Program-made: the position numbers and the translations under genes
Assembly (NCBI GenBank): GCA_009733575.1
Contig: ML769421.1
Coordinates: 248,001 to 312,000, forward strand
Reading direction: 5' to 3'
DNA length: 64,000 nt
DNA from: Gymnopus androsaceus JB14
Lineage: Eukaryota > Basidiomycota > Agaricomycetes > Agaricales > Omphalotaceae
The notes under the pieces: generated by a model
What the model was told of the DNA's origin: nothing
The model's input: only the letters and a program-made list of their open reading frames with translations
Databases searched by the model: none
Shown: one piece after another, positions 32,959 to 45,441 of the stretch
How positions within the stretch are numbered: the stretch's first letter is position 1
Layout of the letters: the number at the start of each line of letters is the position of its first letter

Positions 32959-33200
32959 ACTCGACGTTCTGCGTCTATGGTTTCGGAACTAAATATCTTA
33001 GATGATGTGTTCGTAGATGGTCTGCTTCCCGTTTAGAGTAGAGATCAGGTTTCTTCTAGATTTACAGTTCCGCGTACAGTAGTAAGCTTTATATTTTTGG
33101 CCTGCATTGAGTGTTTATTTAATTATTTTGGTATTGACAATCGACGTTTTGGATGAAAAGCGAGCAGTGGAAGTGATATACAGGGTACATTGAGTTTCGT

Positions 33201-33789
33201 TCATTCATCCAGATTGATAGCGCTACCGAACTTGGCGTACAGAGCAACCTTTAGCTGTTTCATCTCAGTCTCGCACTGCTGTGAAGATTCCGACAAGTTT
33301 AAAAGTTTCGCGTCGAGATCGGCTCCATCCTTCTCCAATTTTTTCATAGCGCGAGGTAATGGCAGGTGAAGAAAAGTTTCGCCGACTTTGTATCTGCAGA
33401 GGTATTGGTAAAGGTCAAGAAGATAGGAAAGCGGACGCACAGCACAGGTTCATCCTCATCTGCTAGTTCCAGCTCGGTGGATAGATCGTCCAAGGCTTCC
33501 TTCTCTTGCTGCGATCATAACAGAATGAACTCCCGGAATCAATGTAATGCGCGCATTTACCTTTGCTTCTTTCATTTTAGCGTCAAAGTTCCTCATACGA
33601 GTATTGAGCTTGGAAAACAAGTTGATCTTTTGCTGGTCCTCTATTGAAAGTTGTTAATACAAGTCGATATGGATAAAGGGAACGAACCCCAGGTGACTTC
33701 TGTATCGTCATTTTCGTGATCTGGTTCTATCTGTGGGTTTTTGGTGGGTGAGTGAGCAGGACAGAATAGAGAACGCGTACCATCCGCAT
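33201..33789 (-). CDS. GIM3: Prefoldin subunit 4
   Basis: Prefoldin is the jellyfish-like hexamer that passes unfolded actin and tubulin to the CCT chaperonin; subunit 4 is a beta-type subunit. Five exons give MRM, IEPDHENDDTEVTW, 'DQQKINLFSKLNTRMRNFD', 'EKEALDDLSTELELADED', and 'YKVGETFLHLPLPRAMKKLE' with the terminal 'LYAKFGSAINLDE'. The two coiled-coil helices flank the beta-hairpin region as in the family, and the length (about 130 aa) is normal. Introns begin gtacgc, gttcgt, gtaaat and gtgctg. The start is fixed by the short first exon MRM. Confidence 0.92.
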
Positions 33790-33949
33790 CGTTAAGGCCA
33801 GAAAGAGTGACCCTAGATTAGGGTTCAATGCTCGGACCGGCAATCAAGATTGATCCCGGAATCAAATTTCACGCGGTACTTACCGGTCCGACGTGTATGC
33901 TTTCCCGTTCCGCGCTTTTTCAGCTTATTCACCGCGACCATCGACTTTA
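33790..33949. promoter_or_regulatory. Bidirectional promoter between GIM3 and DPL1
   Basis: Only 160 bp separate the two divergent start codons, so both core promoters and leaders must fit here. No TATA box is obvious. If translation of the lyase starts further upstream (an in-frame GTG at 33893 is not a likely start), the gap would be even shorter. Confidence 0.55.
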
Positions 33950-36648
33950 ATGCCAACCACTGTCGTCAAGAAATTCTCTGATACTGTTGGCTTGGTCAAA
34001 CCGATATTCTTACAGCGTTCGCTGTTTGAGAATTTCAAGTCACTACTTTTTATTTATGTTTTGGTCACACAAAGTATAAAGGCCCAACGTCATGTACGCG
34101 CCAGAGGAATTGTTACAACGGGCAAGGAGTTATATACATGGATAGCACAAGTTTGTTCTTGCCAAAGCCTGCTCAAGAGAACTGTATTCTGACCTTGCTC
34201 TGCAGCGAATCATCTTTATGATGCTGCGGCTTCCTTCGGCGCGGGCAAAGGTCAAGGGGGAAATGGATAAAGCCAGGCTCGACATCGAGCAGTCGCTCTG
34301 TCCGCAGGGTGCAGACATCGTCCGATACCTCTCTTTGCCAGCGGAAGGTCAATCACCAGAATGGATCATAGCCGAAATGGACAAGATGGACCAACAACAA
34401 CAGTCTTTGGAGTGGAAACGAGGAAAGGTATCTGGCGCCGTTTACCGTAAGTCCACTCTATCCTCCTATTGCGCAGGCCTGAGGGCATCTCTCTAGATGG
34501 TGGAGATGATCTGGAAAAGGTCATCGTAACGGCCTATCAGCACTACTGCGTCTCGAATCCACTTCATCCTTCAGTCTTCCCTGCCGTGCGCAAGATGGAG
34601 GCTGAAATCGTTTCCATGTGTTTGCGATTGTACAACAACCCGAATGGTGCTGGTACCATGACCTCCGGAGGGACTGAATCAATTATCATGGCCGTCAAAA
34701 CCTATCGAGACTGGGCTAGAGCGACCAAGGGTATCACTGAACCTGAAATGTACGTCTCCGCGCTGGAAGTAAGGAAAATTTTGTTCACAGTCCACTTAGT
34801 GTTATACCCTCATCTGCGCACGCTGCTTTCGACAAAGGTGCTGCTTATTTGAAAATCAAAGTGCATACCATACCGGTACACCCAACGACGCGCAAGGCTG
34901 ACATCAAAAGAATGAAACGAGCAATGTGAGTTCGCTCTCGTTAGATGCAAACCCATAACTAAGCAAGCCGATAGTAATCCCAACACTATCATGGTGCGCA
35001 TGAAGCCCAACTGCATGTGATATTAAGGTCTAAGTTCTCCTTCAGCTTGTCGGATCCACTGTCAACTTTCCGGATGGAAATCAAGACGATATAGTCGCCC
35101 TTGGAGCTCTTGCCTCTGCATACAATATTGGCTTGCACGTGGACTGCTGTCTTGGTAGCTTCATTGTACCCTACCTCGAAAAGGCCGGTTTAGCAGAAGG
35201 CTCAAAGGGAAAGTACAAGCTCTATCCGTTTGACTTTAGAGTGAAAGGTGTCACTAGCATTAGTTGTGATACGCACAAGGTATGGATTTACCCCTAGTCA
35301 CTATTCGGGTGCTTACGGTCGGTGAATTCTATCCAGTATGGCTTTGCTCCCAAGGTAACTTTCCCTCTTGCTGGTTCCTGTCTAAAGGCTTCCATTCTTA
35401 CGCTCTTTCAGGGTACCTCGGTTATAATGTATAAAGATGCCACGCTTCGAAGATTCCAGTACTATGTCTACCCTGATTGGTCAGGTAAAGCACCCTAAAA
35501 ACAGCTTCTGCGATGATGTGCTGACAGTCGGTCTTCTAGGTGGAGTCTACGCCAGCCCTAGTTTATCTGGTTCACGGTGAGTCATCGGCGATGTCTTGTC
35601 TTTATTGTACTTATTGTTTTGTGTGCTCCACCCTCTTTTTTCACCCCAGTCCTGGCGCTCTGATCGCTGGAGCATGGGCTGCGATGCAGTACATGGGTGA
35701 CAAGTAAGCACATGTTTCGATGGAATTAGCTGTCGCCGACACTTTTTGTCAGAGGCTACCTCGATTCCTGCCGTGAAATTGTAACATGCGCACGAAATAT
35801 TGCGGATACAATCACCTCCAGCATACCTGAACTCTACGTTCTCGGCTCTCCGCCAGCCTCCGTCGTCGCTTTCGGCTCGAAACATCCCAAAGTGAATATT
35901 TTGGAGGTGGGAGATATGATGTCGAAAAAGGGTTGGCATCTAAATGGGCTCAGTGGACCTCCTGCGCTGCATATTGCTTGTACGGTTAGTCTCAAAAATT
36001 TTTTTTTGTTGGATTGTGGTATAGAAGCTGATTTCTCCCTCCTCCCCCCCTTCTCCTGGAATCGCGTTGCTCATCCGGTTTCTCGGTTGCTGATGTTGTT
36101 GTTCTTGTTATTCTTGTTGTTTGTTTTCGCCCTTGTTCCTTCCATCGGGACCCCGTCTTTTGACGGTAACAATACGCCATACACCCTTATTTCGTCTGTG
36201 ATGCTGTGGGGCCCTATTATCTCCTGAATAGAGGCTGACAGTAACGATGGTTGATACTTTCATTGCTGATTTGAAAGACGCTATCAAAGAGGCGAAGATC
36301 AGTCCAAGTGGGAAGGGTACTATGGTCGCTCTGTACGGTGAGTTATTTCCCCCTCGAAACATCTTTTTTTTTTGTGCCTGTTCAGGGAATGGATGTCCAC
36401 ATTGGAAAGCTGTTGGAATCATGAACTCAAAATGAATTCAATGGCTTGACGATCCTCCATCTTGATTTTTCCTTATCGGAAGCTGTTCTTTGATTCTTGT
36501 ATAAACTCGGCCATGCGTCGGGCTGACTTTCCATCTCGTTGTACTCATCTGGTAAATGGTTTCAGGTCTGGGGAATTCAAGTCCAGTGGGTCCATCGATG
36601 GTCAGCCAGCTGGCGGAGGCATTTTTGGACACGATGTACAAGGCATGA
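33950..36648 (+). CDS. DPL1: Sphingosine-1-phosphate lyase
   Basis: This PLP-dependent ER enzyme cleaves phosphorylated long-chain bases to a fatty aldehyde and phosphoethanolamine, the exit step of sphingolipid metabolism. The N-terminus has a membrane segment ('[12 protein letters not shown]'). Then come 'VSGAVYHGGDD', '[19 protein letters not shown]', '[19 protein letters not shown]', '[15 protein letters not shown]', and the PLP-lysine motif '[16 protein letters not shown]' near 35260-35345. The end is '[14 protein letters not shown]'. At least ten introns, two long (about 245 nt near 35985 and 225 nt near 36341). All joins keep frame. Start chosen at the first ATG ([11 protein letters not shown]). 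Confidence 0.92.
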
Positions 36649-37518
36649 ATGAATTTTTATGAACGTGTATACTGCCGCGATGCGTCGCTAATGTGGCAAC
36701 TGGGAAGCGTGTTGTAAGTATGTAACTACACACGTATGATTTATCGAACAAAGTTCTTGATTTATCAGACCAGCTTTCGACTGCATATTGCGATGCATTC
36801 GTGGATAACAAGCATGCATATCATCATTATTATTATGACAAGAGATGATGTGAGCTGCCCATCTCAGCCCTGATTGCTGTTTCGTACCAAGATACGCGAC
36901 TCGGACAATTACATACCTGTTTTCTAGCGAAAGCTGTATGCACGCGGAATGGAAGCAGTGGTGTGGTCCCTTCAAAATCCGAGGGAGAGCAAGTCAAAGT
37001 CAAATCGGTGAGATACCATCTGTTTAAGCGAGATGATCGAGATCGAGGTAATAAGTAAGGTGGTACATAGATAAAAGCAGCTAAGAATGTAGCCTAAGGC
37101 TACACCTGCAGGTAACTTGCAGCCTCTTACAGCTGGGAGAACTTAAAATGAAGGACAAAAGATAATTGAGAGCCTCGCAAACGGTCCCGAAATAGAGCCC
37201 TGGACTGTTCTGGCCAAGAGAACAACGGAAACAGATTCGCGTTACGGACTTAAATTCCGGAGTCCGTCTTGCCGGGGTTTTTCCGGTCCGTTTTCCGAGG
37301 GGACTGCGATTCGGCTCATCTTTCACACAAAAAAAGGAATCTAACTCTTGAACCCAAACCGTCACCCTTCCTGTGCAGTGTGTTGCCTCCTTCAGGCTTC
37401 CCATCCACCAGTGCTCTTTAAGCTTGGAGAACTTCCTTTCCGGAAGTCGTAAGTAAACCTGACCCCTGTTGAGATCTCTTTGGTATTCACCGTTTCCATT
37501 CATTAGCTCCGCTCAAAA
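36649..37518. other. Intergenic region, nothing recognised
   Basis: The 3' flank of the lyase and the promoter region of the arrestin gene. A minus-strand open frame at 37081-37503 has no family similarity and I do not accept it as a gene. The run 'tcattattattatgaca' near 36822 is simple AT-rich sequence. Confidence 0.4.
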
Positions 37519-39940
37519 ATGCACATAACCTTCAATGGATCTGCATCATCTGCCTCGAGGGAGCATCATATAGCTGTTCCTCAAAATGAAGATGAATCAT
37601 CCGCTCATATTCCCTTTGTCCAATCTGGCCCTTTGTCTCCAGGACTTGCGTCTGAACACGACATGAGTAAGGATAAGGAGCGTCCAAGACTCGAGATCCT
37701 ACCAGACAAGGAGTGTATCTTTCTCAAAGGTACTGGTGTAGATGTTGAACCAGCTCGTCTTTCTGGTCATATCGCGCTCTACCTTTCCGAATCGACTTCT
37801 ATCAAAGAAATCACCTTGCAGTTCAGGGGCAAGGCGCGTTTACCGGTCCCTACACACGAATCGTATGTCGGATAGTCATGGTTAACGTTCTACACATACT
37901 CACATCCTTTTCGCCAGCATTCACTTGAACTCTGCCCCTCTTACATATATCGTGTGCAACCACGAATGGTCTTTCCTTGAAGGAGAGAAACGTCATTCAC
38001 ATACGCTGAAAGCCGGTCGCCACTTTTTCCCTTTCCAGCTCCAACTTGGTGGCTCGCTCCCGTCTTCCGTCTCAACCAGCGTCTTTGGTGGTGCATCTGT
38101 CGCATATAAGCTTCGAGCGCATGTGTCTCGGCCAGGACTCAGTCATAACCTTCAATCTCATATTCCTGTCACCATCGTTCGCTCCTTCGCCCCCGAGGCC
38201 CTTGAGTACCAACAGACACTCGAGATTGAAAACACATGGCCCGAAAAGCTCATGTATTCCATTATGATTCCGCATAAAGCATGGGCATGCGGTGATACCC
38301 TCACTGCTCTCGTAAAATTCTCTCCACTGCTCAAGGGTGTTGGTGTTTTAAACATCAATACATCCATTCACGAGACTACAAAGGTGTACTCCCGCTCGGG
38401 CCATCAGGAGCATAGCCGTGTCGTTGCCAGCGTGAAGCACGAGATTGCAGGTGGAAAGGCCGTCGCAGTTCACGAGCCTGAGCTCCGTTCTCATATCGCC
38501 CAAACTCCTGGAGCATCATCGTTACCAGGGACTCCCAGCTTATCCAGCAACCACCGTAGCTCAGGGTCCGCAGGTAGTTATTTCGCTTTCTCCCCCTATG
38601 GGAACCAATCATCGGAACCGGCATCTTCATCGTTACCTGCATCTGCATCTACGTCTTCGTCGTCTTCGTCTTCCTCGCAATTAGTGCGGGACCCAATCGA
38701 CGGCATTGAAATCAGTCAAGATGACGTCGTGACCTATCTAACTCTCCCTCTTCCGTTCACCGTTTCACCCACTCATGTCCTTGATCCAATCCATATTACT
38801 CATCGAATTCGATGGAGCATTCTCATTCTCAATCCAGATGGTCACACTTCAGAATTACGATGCTCGCTCCCTCTTCATCTACTCGACTCTCGTCTCTTGG
38901 ACGAAGCCCGTCTGAATACAGCTGCTACACGGCGGCTGTTAATTGGAGGCCCAAAAGTTCCTGCCGAAGAAACAGAAGACGACATGGAGCTGCCAAGCTA
39001 CACCGCTCATGTCCGTGACCGGGTTGCCAACATGTATTTGCCTGAAAGTGCAACTATGCGCGTCACTAATCCTTGGGTCCGGGATGGTATCAGTCCAATT
39101 AATGACGTTGTTTCTCCTTGGCCCGGATCCCGTTCAGGTCATTCCTCACCTTTAGAGACTCATGCATTATCCCATCTTCCCCATGCACCTGGATCAGGCG
39201 ATAGTACACCTCTGGACTGGGTCAACTCCGAGCTTTTGCTTTCCTTGCACACAGAGGAAGACCAGAATTCTAATGGCCGCTCTTACCATAACCCACCTTC
39301 TTCGGAAGCTACACCTGACCGCTCCAATCCCAGCTCCAACCCCACCTCACGGCCCGGAAGTCGCCCTACTAGCGTACATCCCAGTCGTCGATCTAGTCGT
39401 GCATCCAGTCCCGAACGTGGAGGTCAGCTTGACCCACAATCTCTGCACGTTGCTGGCCCGAATGAAACATATATCCACAGTGGAAACGCATGTCGGAATG
39501 TGCAGGGTGTATTCAAAGCCACAATGAAACCTTTCACCTCACTTACCCATCCCACCTGGCTCAGTTCTCGCTCTCACAGTCATACCAATCTCACTTCCTT
39601 AACCTCTCCTTCTTCCACATCAAATCCGCACTACGATCGCATTCATTCTCCAGGTCAACCGATGACGCCTGGAGGACGGCCCATTCAGCTTTCGGATTAC
39701 AACAACAACCATGATATGCTACATCGTGCATTCACGGAAGTGCCAGATTATCAGGTAGCGTCGAGGGGTTTCATTGGCGGAGTACCTCCCTTGACAAGTA
39801 TGCGAGGGCTACCGTCGTATGAAGACTCGCAGTTAGGCACGCGTACTCGTAGCGAAAATGACTTGGCTACCAGCTTTGCGCATGTTTCGCTTTCGTCCCC
39901 AGGTCACAGTGTTACAGTTCCCAACACTCCTCAGTTATAA
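37519..39940 (+). CDS. Arrestin-related trafficking adaptor (ART)
   Basis: About 785 residues in two exons (intron about 37865-37919, gtatgt..ccag). Arrestin-N begins near residue 55 ('PRLEILPDKECIFLKGTGVD', 'ITLQFRGKAR'). Arrestin-C follows from about residue 220 ('PHKAWACGDTLTALVKFSPL', 'VGVLNINTSIHE'). The last 400 residues are Ser/Pro-rich and disordered. Two LPxY motifs, 'ELPSYTAHV' and 'GLPSYEDS', would bind WW domains of the Rsp5/Nedd4 ubiquitin ligase. Fungal ARTs guide Rsp5 to plasma-membrane transporters for endocytosis, often in response to carbon source; that role is inferred from the family (Rod1/CreD-like). The frame is intact. Confidence 0.87.
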
Positions 39941-40341
39941 TATCATCTAGACTTTATGTTTCTCCGTTTCGTTGCATGCTTGCTGTCTTTGTAGTACTAT
40001 ACTTGATCTTTTCTGTTTCCATCACCACTCAATAGACTTCTCTCTGCTGTCACCTCGCACTCATATATAGCGTAGCACATTATATTTTTCTGGGCTTTAG
40101 ACAATCTTTTTTATCTGGTTTATAGAGTATTCTGACACCCTACTCAGAATTAACATTTGGCACTTGCATCAATAATCGCACCAATAGCATTTCGAAACAT
40201 TACAATGAACAGTACATCCTCTATAGAATACAAGGCGCGAACTAGAAATACGATCCAAAATTCCTGAGATACAGTAACAGAACCTGCGGGATACAAAGTC
40301 CATATGTCCATTCAGAGATACATAACCAAAACACTGCAGTA
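39941..40341. terminator. Convergent 3' flanks of ART and muskelin genes
   Basis: About 400 bp between two stop codons on opposite strands, which must hold both polyadenylation regions. AT-rich with TATA-like runs ('cattatattttt' near 40078). No coding sequence is seen. Confidence 0.4.
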
Positions 40342-43300
40342 TCACGACACCTCAACATCGATGTCGACCAAGTCTAGGAGACTGCCCGCAGGCTGTTTCG
40401 CATGATCAGCGATGAATTCCAAGATGGCCTCGAACGTTTTTGTACGTTGAACGAAACATTCTTGCGATAAAGCTTCTCCTGCAGGGCGATATTTCCTTTC
40501 AAAGGGATCCTCTAAATCCTGTTTGAAAATCCCTCCCAAGCTCTCCGAGTTCGCGGTCAGAGGCGGCGTAGATGAAACATGGTCGATAGTATCATCAGGA
40601 ATACTCTCAAGTAGTTCTGGGAGGTCGACCTTTATTGGGGAGCTAGAGTCATCTGAAGTTTCAGTTGAATGACCCGAGGTGTCTTTGGGAGAAGGGCTAG
40701 TTGGCGAAACTGAAACTGGAGAAGAATGCATCAGGAGATGGGTCAGAAGAGACCGGAACAGTTGTTCTTCGTTTAGATCACCGTGGTCCACGACTTCTGA
40801 AACTTGGTTCTGAAGGTAGACGAGAGATTGAACTGCAGGTTGGGAATCGCACATTTCTTTGAACCTAGAACAAGTCGCGAACGCTTGGATCAGAAGAAAT
40901 CCAAGCAACAAGCAATGCGCACGCTTACCGCTGTTGGCGAATAAGATAAGCCGACCGCCGAATAAGTTCGTCGGACGTAGGTCTGAAGAGAACAACGTAA
41001 CGAATAGGTCGACGAGGATCCAGAATATGGTGTGTTTCAAATACCCACCTCAATAATGACATCTTCCAGAAATCCGACAATCTTCTCATCGGGACCTCCT
41101 CAGATTGAGCATCACTCGACTCCTTTCGCTTCGCTGGTGCCATCCCTGTGGTACCTCCATGCAGGTAAACGGTCTTTGAATTTGGTTCGTATACCACTTG
41201 ATGTGCAAACCTTGATGAGGGGCTAGTACCACCGGAGTGAGGAGGGAACGGCGGAGCAGAGGACATCTTTTTACGGCGCTCTTCCTCCAATGAAACTATC
41301 CTCTCCCATTTTCCTGGACTAAATTGATATCGATATAGCCAATGTGACGAATCGGACAGCGCAGCAGAAGATTCAGATGCTGATCTTCGGTCGCGAATGA
41401 GGCCACTGAACCTAGAAAGGCGTACAGATGTCTATCAGATGAAAGAAAATCAATTACAAGGGATAAAAACTAACACGTAGATCTCCTGCAATTCAAAATC
41501 CGCAACCGCCCGTTGAGTAAAGCAGGGCTGGGGTCCTCCGGAGGACGTGAAATCAGAAAAGACCTCGGTTGTGGTGTTCGTAGCGATATCGTAAATGTGC
41601 ATGTCGGAGAGGAATTTTTCCTCTCTCTCTCCGGCAAAGATGTATAGCTGGCGTGTATGAGGCTCGAGAATCATCGAGTGACCTAGACAAGGAAGAAAAG
41701 ACAAATTCAGGGAAGTAATCGAGGGAAGGGAAAGTACACATACCAAATCGAGATGGTATTACATTATCGCTAGTCCTGTTTGCATACCGTCAATCAGGCT
41801 CAGCGTTTTCAGAATGGAAACCTACTGAAGCAAGCTCCATTTCTTGTTGAGTCACATTATAGCTATATAACCCCGAGAACTCAAAGTCCTTCTCTGCCGC
41901 CCGACCTCCGAATACATATAGAATCTGGGCTTCGCTATCAATGGCCATTTGGTGGTCGAAAATCGTCCGAGGTCCGTTGACATCAATAGCAAGACGCTCC
42001 CATTTATTGGTTTCACAGTGATATCTGTAAAATTCTGAAGAAGACATAGCCCTCGAACTCAAGGTAGGCGTTTCATCCGCTCCTGTGGAAGAGCGATGGG
42101 TCCGACCTATGGATCCCGTTCCACCAACAGGGTTATTTTCCAGTTCGCCTAGTTTTCCTAGCACGTAGATGGCGTTGGTCTTGGAATCATACACCATTTT
42201 ATGGCATGATCTTGGACCTGGGGCGTACGCATCAAGGGACGTGTTGGGACTGAGAACAGTCCATCGTCGTTCCTTGATGTCATAGAGCCAGAAGTCATCC
42301 AAGCTTTTCTGGCCGTCCCATCCTCCAAAGAGGTAAATGAGCCCTCGCTGAGAGTCGATGCACATGGCATGCCCACCACGAGCACTCGGGATTTCGCCAT
42401 TAAGGTCGGTGTCGTGAATTTGTTCGCCAAGAGGCGCAGGGATGAGAGGACCTAAGGTATTGATCGAATAAACCAGCAACTGAGATGTCGCGCAGGAGCT
42501 TTTCAGCTCTGTCCCAGTCTCCGGTGAGAACAATGCTCTCATACAGTTGGGTGACTAGGGGATGTTCAAGTTGGACGCTTGACTGAGATAGAATGGAGTT
42601 GTAAGGTGTAAGGAGCCGGCGTTGACGCAGATGCTTTAGTATGTGTTGCATGACTCGCTTTTCCCGGAACTGAACGAAACATAAGTCCAACACATTGAAA
42701 GAGTTGATTTGACGAACCTGGTCGTAGTCCTTCTTGACCTCTTCGACTGATTCCTCATTGATGATACCATTCATTGAGATATGCCATATTGATGTGTTAA
42801 AACTTTGGCCATGTACCGAGATGGGTTCAACTTTGACAAAGCGAGTTGGAAAGGAATGACCTGTGCTGTTCAGGTGTCGAATTGAGAAGGTCTCCTTAAT
42901 AGCGTCGTTCTTCAATGACGCGTTAAGAACTTCCGTCATGTTTTCTGGCGTAAGGCCAACGTAAACTTTGAACTCTTTCATATTGCATGGATGAGCTGGA
43001 AACAATGGATCTCAGCGCGAGGAATGATGATTATGGAGAAAACCACACGTACTGGTGTGAAACTAAAATAATTTATCCCGTCAGCGCGTCAGCAGCATCT
43101 ACGGCGAGCAATAGGGCTACCTTTCCAAAAGTAATGCTTTCTGGAAGGATATTTTTTGAGAGAATGCTATAGTAAAAGATACCAAAGACGTACTAAGGAC
43201 TGCGAGTTGCTCTAAACGTAGAAGTATCCAATGTGAAGCCTCGGATTGTTGTGTTGTCCAGCGATTTTTCGAATCTGATGGGTCGTCTACCAGAATGTTT

Positions 43301-43374
43301 TCCGGATAAAAATGGGTGCTGTACGAGGAGCAGCCATGGACTGTATATTGTATTACATCCGAGTGTGGTTCCAT
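40342..43374 (-). CDS. Muskelin-like kelch protein
   Basis: Muskelin is a discoidin-LisH-CTLH-kelch protein of the GID/CTLH ubiquitin ligase. The N-terminal discoidin-like region reads 'VIQYTVHGCSSYSTHFYPEN', 'SEASHWILLRLEQLA', 'VHPCNMKEFKVYVGLTPENM', 'TSIWHISMNGI'. Then come LisH/CTLH ('HPLVTQLYESIVLTGDWDRA') and kelch repeats ('ARGGHAMCIDSQRGLIYLFG', 'GPRSCHKMVYDSKTNAIYVL', 'IFDHQMAIDSEAQILYVFGG', 'LGHSMILEPHTRQLYIFAGE', 'RFAHQVVYEPNSKTVYLHGG'). The C-terminal helical region ends LVDIDVEVS. One apparent extra A in the run at about 42420 breaks the frame just before the first kelch repeat; the expected 'WRTIHDTDLNGE' returns after its removal. Confidence 0.85.
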
Positions 43375-43653
43375 GAGTTCAGTATCGTTAGAATGAGGTT
43401 ATCGCGCCACAAAAAGGGACTCGGAGAGACGATATTCGGATCGGAAGAAGAGTGAATTGCCGGTGGAAATGCCGGGCTGCAATGACAGTCCTACAGCTTA
43501 CACGGTACACCTACTTACACTCGATTCTTTTACACACTCGCTTGAATGCTCTATGAGATATTTTCGACAAACGCCCTCAATATCAGTGGCAGATAGCTAT
43601 CTTTGAAGAATCTCGATGTGACCGTCGAGTCCGGGAAAGGATAAGAAACTTGG

Positions 43654-43787
43654 CTATGTTTCTGGTACCTCGCGATCCAAAAGGAAAGGGTACGAAGGAT
43701 ATTCCTAACAGATATAGCACTCCAGTCAGCACTCACATTTGTGCTTTCTTGTTCAATCGCTTCCAATTGCTCCCTGTAATAATGCAT
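43654..43787 (-). CDS. Small hypothetical gene (weak)
   Basis: A short open frame MHYYREQLEAIEQESTN may splice (gtgagt..ttag) to 'EYPSYPFLLDREVPET' and stop. A TATA-like 'ctataaaaatta' lies about 65 bases upstream of the ATG on the minus strand. This is the only support besides composition; I recognise no family. Confidence 0.25.
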
Positions 43788-43874
43788 GTCTGCGGTACTT
43801 CAATGCTAGGACGATTATTGGTTTCCACCTTTCTTCTTGCGGCTAATTTTTATAGAGGTCCTTGGGGTACTAAC

Positions 43875-45441
43875 TCCACCTTATCGTGGGCTCACCGAAG
43901 GAAATCGTCGCAGCGGAACGAGCCAATATAGCAGAAAACTGCCAGTTCCTCCGAACCTGTCGTAGCTGGCGCGTTATTCGAATATTCTGATAACAGCCCC
44001 AGGCTCACGAAATCTTCTGGAGCATCGGGAAATGCGTATGTACATGATAGTGGAGCCTCCTCCATCCCTCCACTACGGAATAGAATGGGCCGGAGAAGGA
44101 AATCAAACCTTTATCTATCGTGCTGAGTGGGAATTGCCCGTTCGGTGTTCTTGAAACCTAAAACTTGCATCTAGTTTGTGAAGGCGACCGTACGCGAGAT
44201 TTTGGCTGGGAAGATGGTTCGATATCGATTCTGGTGTTTTGTTTAGCGAAAGCGAAATTCCTCCGACGAGAAACGCTTATACCCGGCTTGAGAATGGAAC
44301 TGACTGAAGGCAACCTTGGAGGACCTACAGTAAAGTCAATCATCGGTATCACAGTCAAAGATGATACAACGTGGTCCTATGTCGTACCATGTCTACTGTG
44401 CACGCCCATGGCATGGCCCAATATCAAAAGCACCCTGCCCATGAAAACCGCGATCTCTGGCCCTTCCAGGCCCAACGCCTCCTACAGCTATGGTAAGAAG
44501 GGCTTTGGTAAGGAAGGGCTTGAAGGACGCTATCGAAGCGGATCGTTTACAGGGCCGTTCCGTGGTGGGAAGAAAACAGAAGAACAGAGAACGATTTGAC
44601 AAGAACACGGAGATGGAAAATACGTAGGATTTTCCATTTCCGACTTGTGCTCCCTCTTGTTTTGTGTTGATTCTTGAACCGTTAGTGTCGTATCTATGTA
44701 CTTCTCCGTCGCATGCCCTTTTCTGTATTATAACTTTTGGAAGAAATTGCAGTCGTGTTTATAAAAGAAGATCTGAGTAGGATCTGCATGACATTCAACT
44801 AGAAATTCAGGCATCTACATTTTGGACTGTAAGCTACTGCCAGTAAGGCACGCGCCATCCAAAGCTCAGCGTTAGCACTAGGACAGCTTGAAGAGGCTAT
44901 TGAAACAAAAGAAGAGAGTAGATCTGGGTTATTCAACGTTAGAAGAATTGGAAGATCCTTGGGAAGATCAATCCAAGGATCAATCTGTTCGAGAATCTGA
45001 CTATGCCCGGGCCGAAGTCAAAGCGTTAGATATAAGATTTTTATCTCTATCTTACTGTAAAAGCTCCGATAACAGTTCGATAACACATGTACTTCTCTAA
45101 AGATCAATCAGTCTACATGATAGACTATAGAAGAATGCTCTGGTGAAGCCTTAGTAATGCCGATATCGATCCAGTTACTCGCAGGGGTGTCTCGCACTGC
45201 AATTCTAATACTTAGTCTGCTATCATTCATGTGTCAAAAAGATCGAAAAGCCGGAGGTAACAGTAGCGAATTGACAGCACAGCTTGACAAAATGTGTTAC
45301 AAAAAAGGAGAATCGGCTCCGACTTGGAGTCCAAAGACAGTACCAGTGCACATGAAGGTGAGAGGTCGACAATGTACAGAGTGCGACGAGAAAAACGAGC
45401 AAAAAGTTCGCGAAAAGAAGATAAGAAAGAGTGCAACAGTA
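43875..45441. other. Unresolved region, possible degraded gene
   Basis: Open frames occur on both strands. On the plus strand 44165-44599 contains 'LIPGLRMELTEGNLGGPT' and a Gly/Lys/Arg-rich end. On the minus strand near 43910-44065 there is 'MEEAPLSCTYAFPDAPEDF'. Neither extends into a recognisable domain or a full exon chain. From 44600 to 45440 I see nothing coding; this may be the 3' flank of the F-box gene to the right. Confidence 0.3.

Noticed and set aside
33893..33949. Upstream extension of the S1P lyase start
   Set aside because: The extended frame begins at GTG, not ATG; the first ATG at 33950 is the more likely start.
37081..37503. Minus-strand open frame of 140 codons upstream of the arrestin gene
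   Set aside because: No family similarity, no splice partner, and it covers the likely arrestin promoter and leader.
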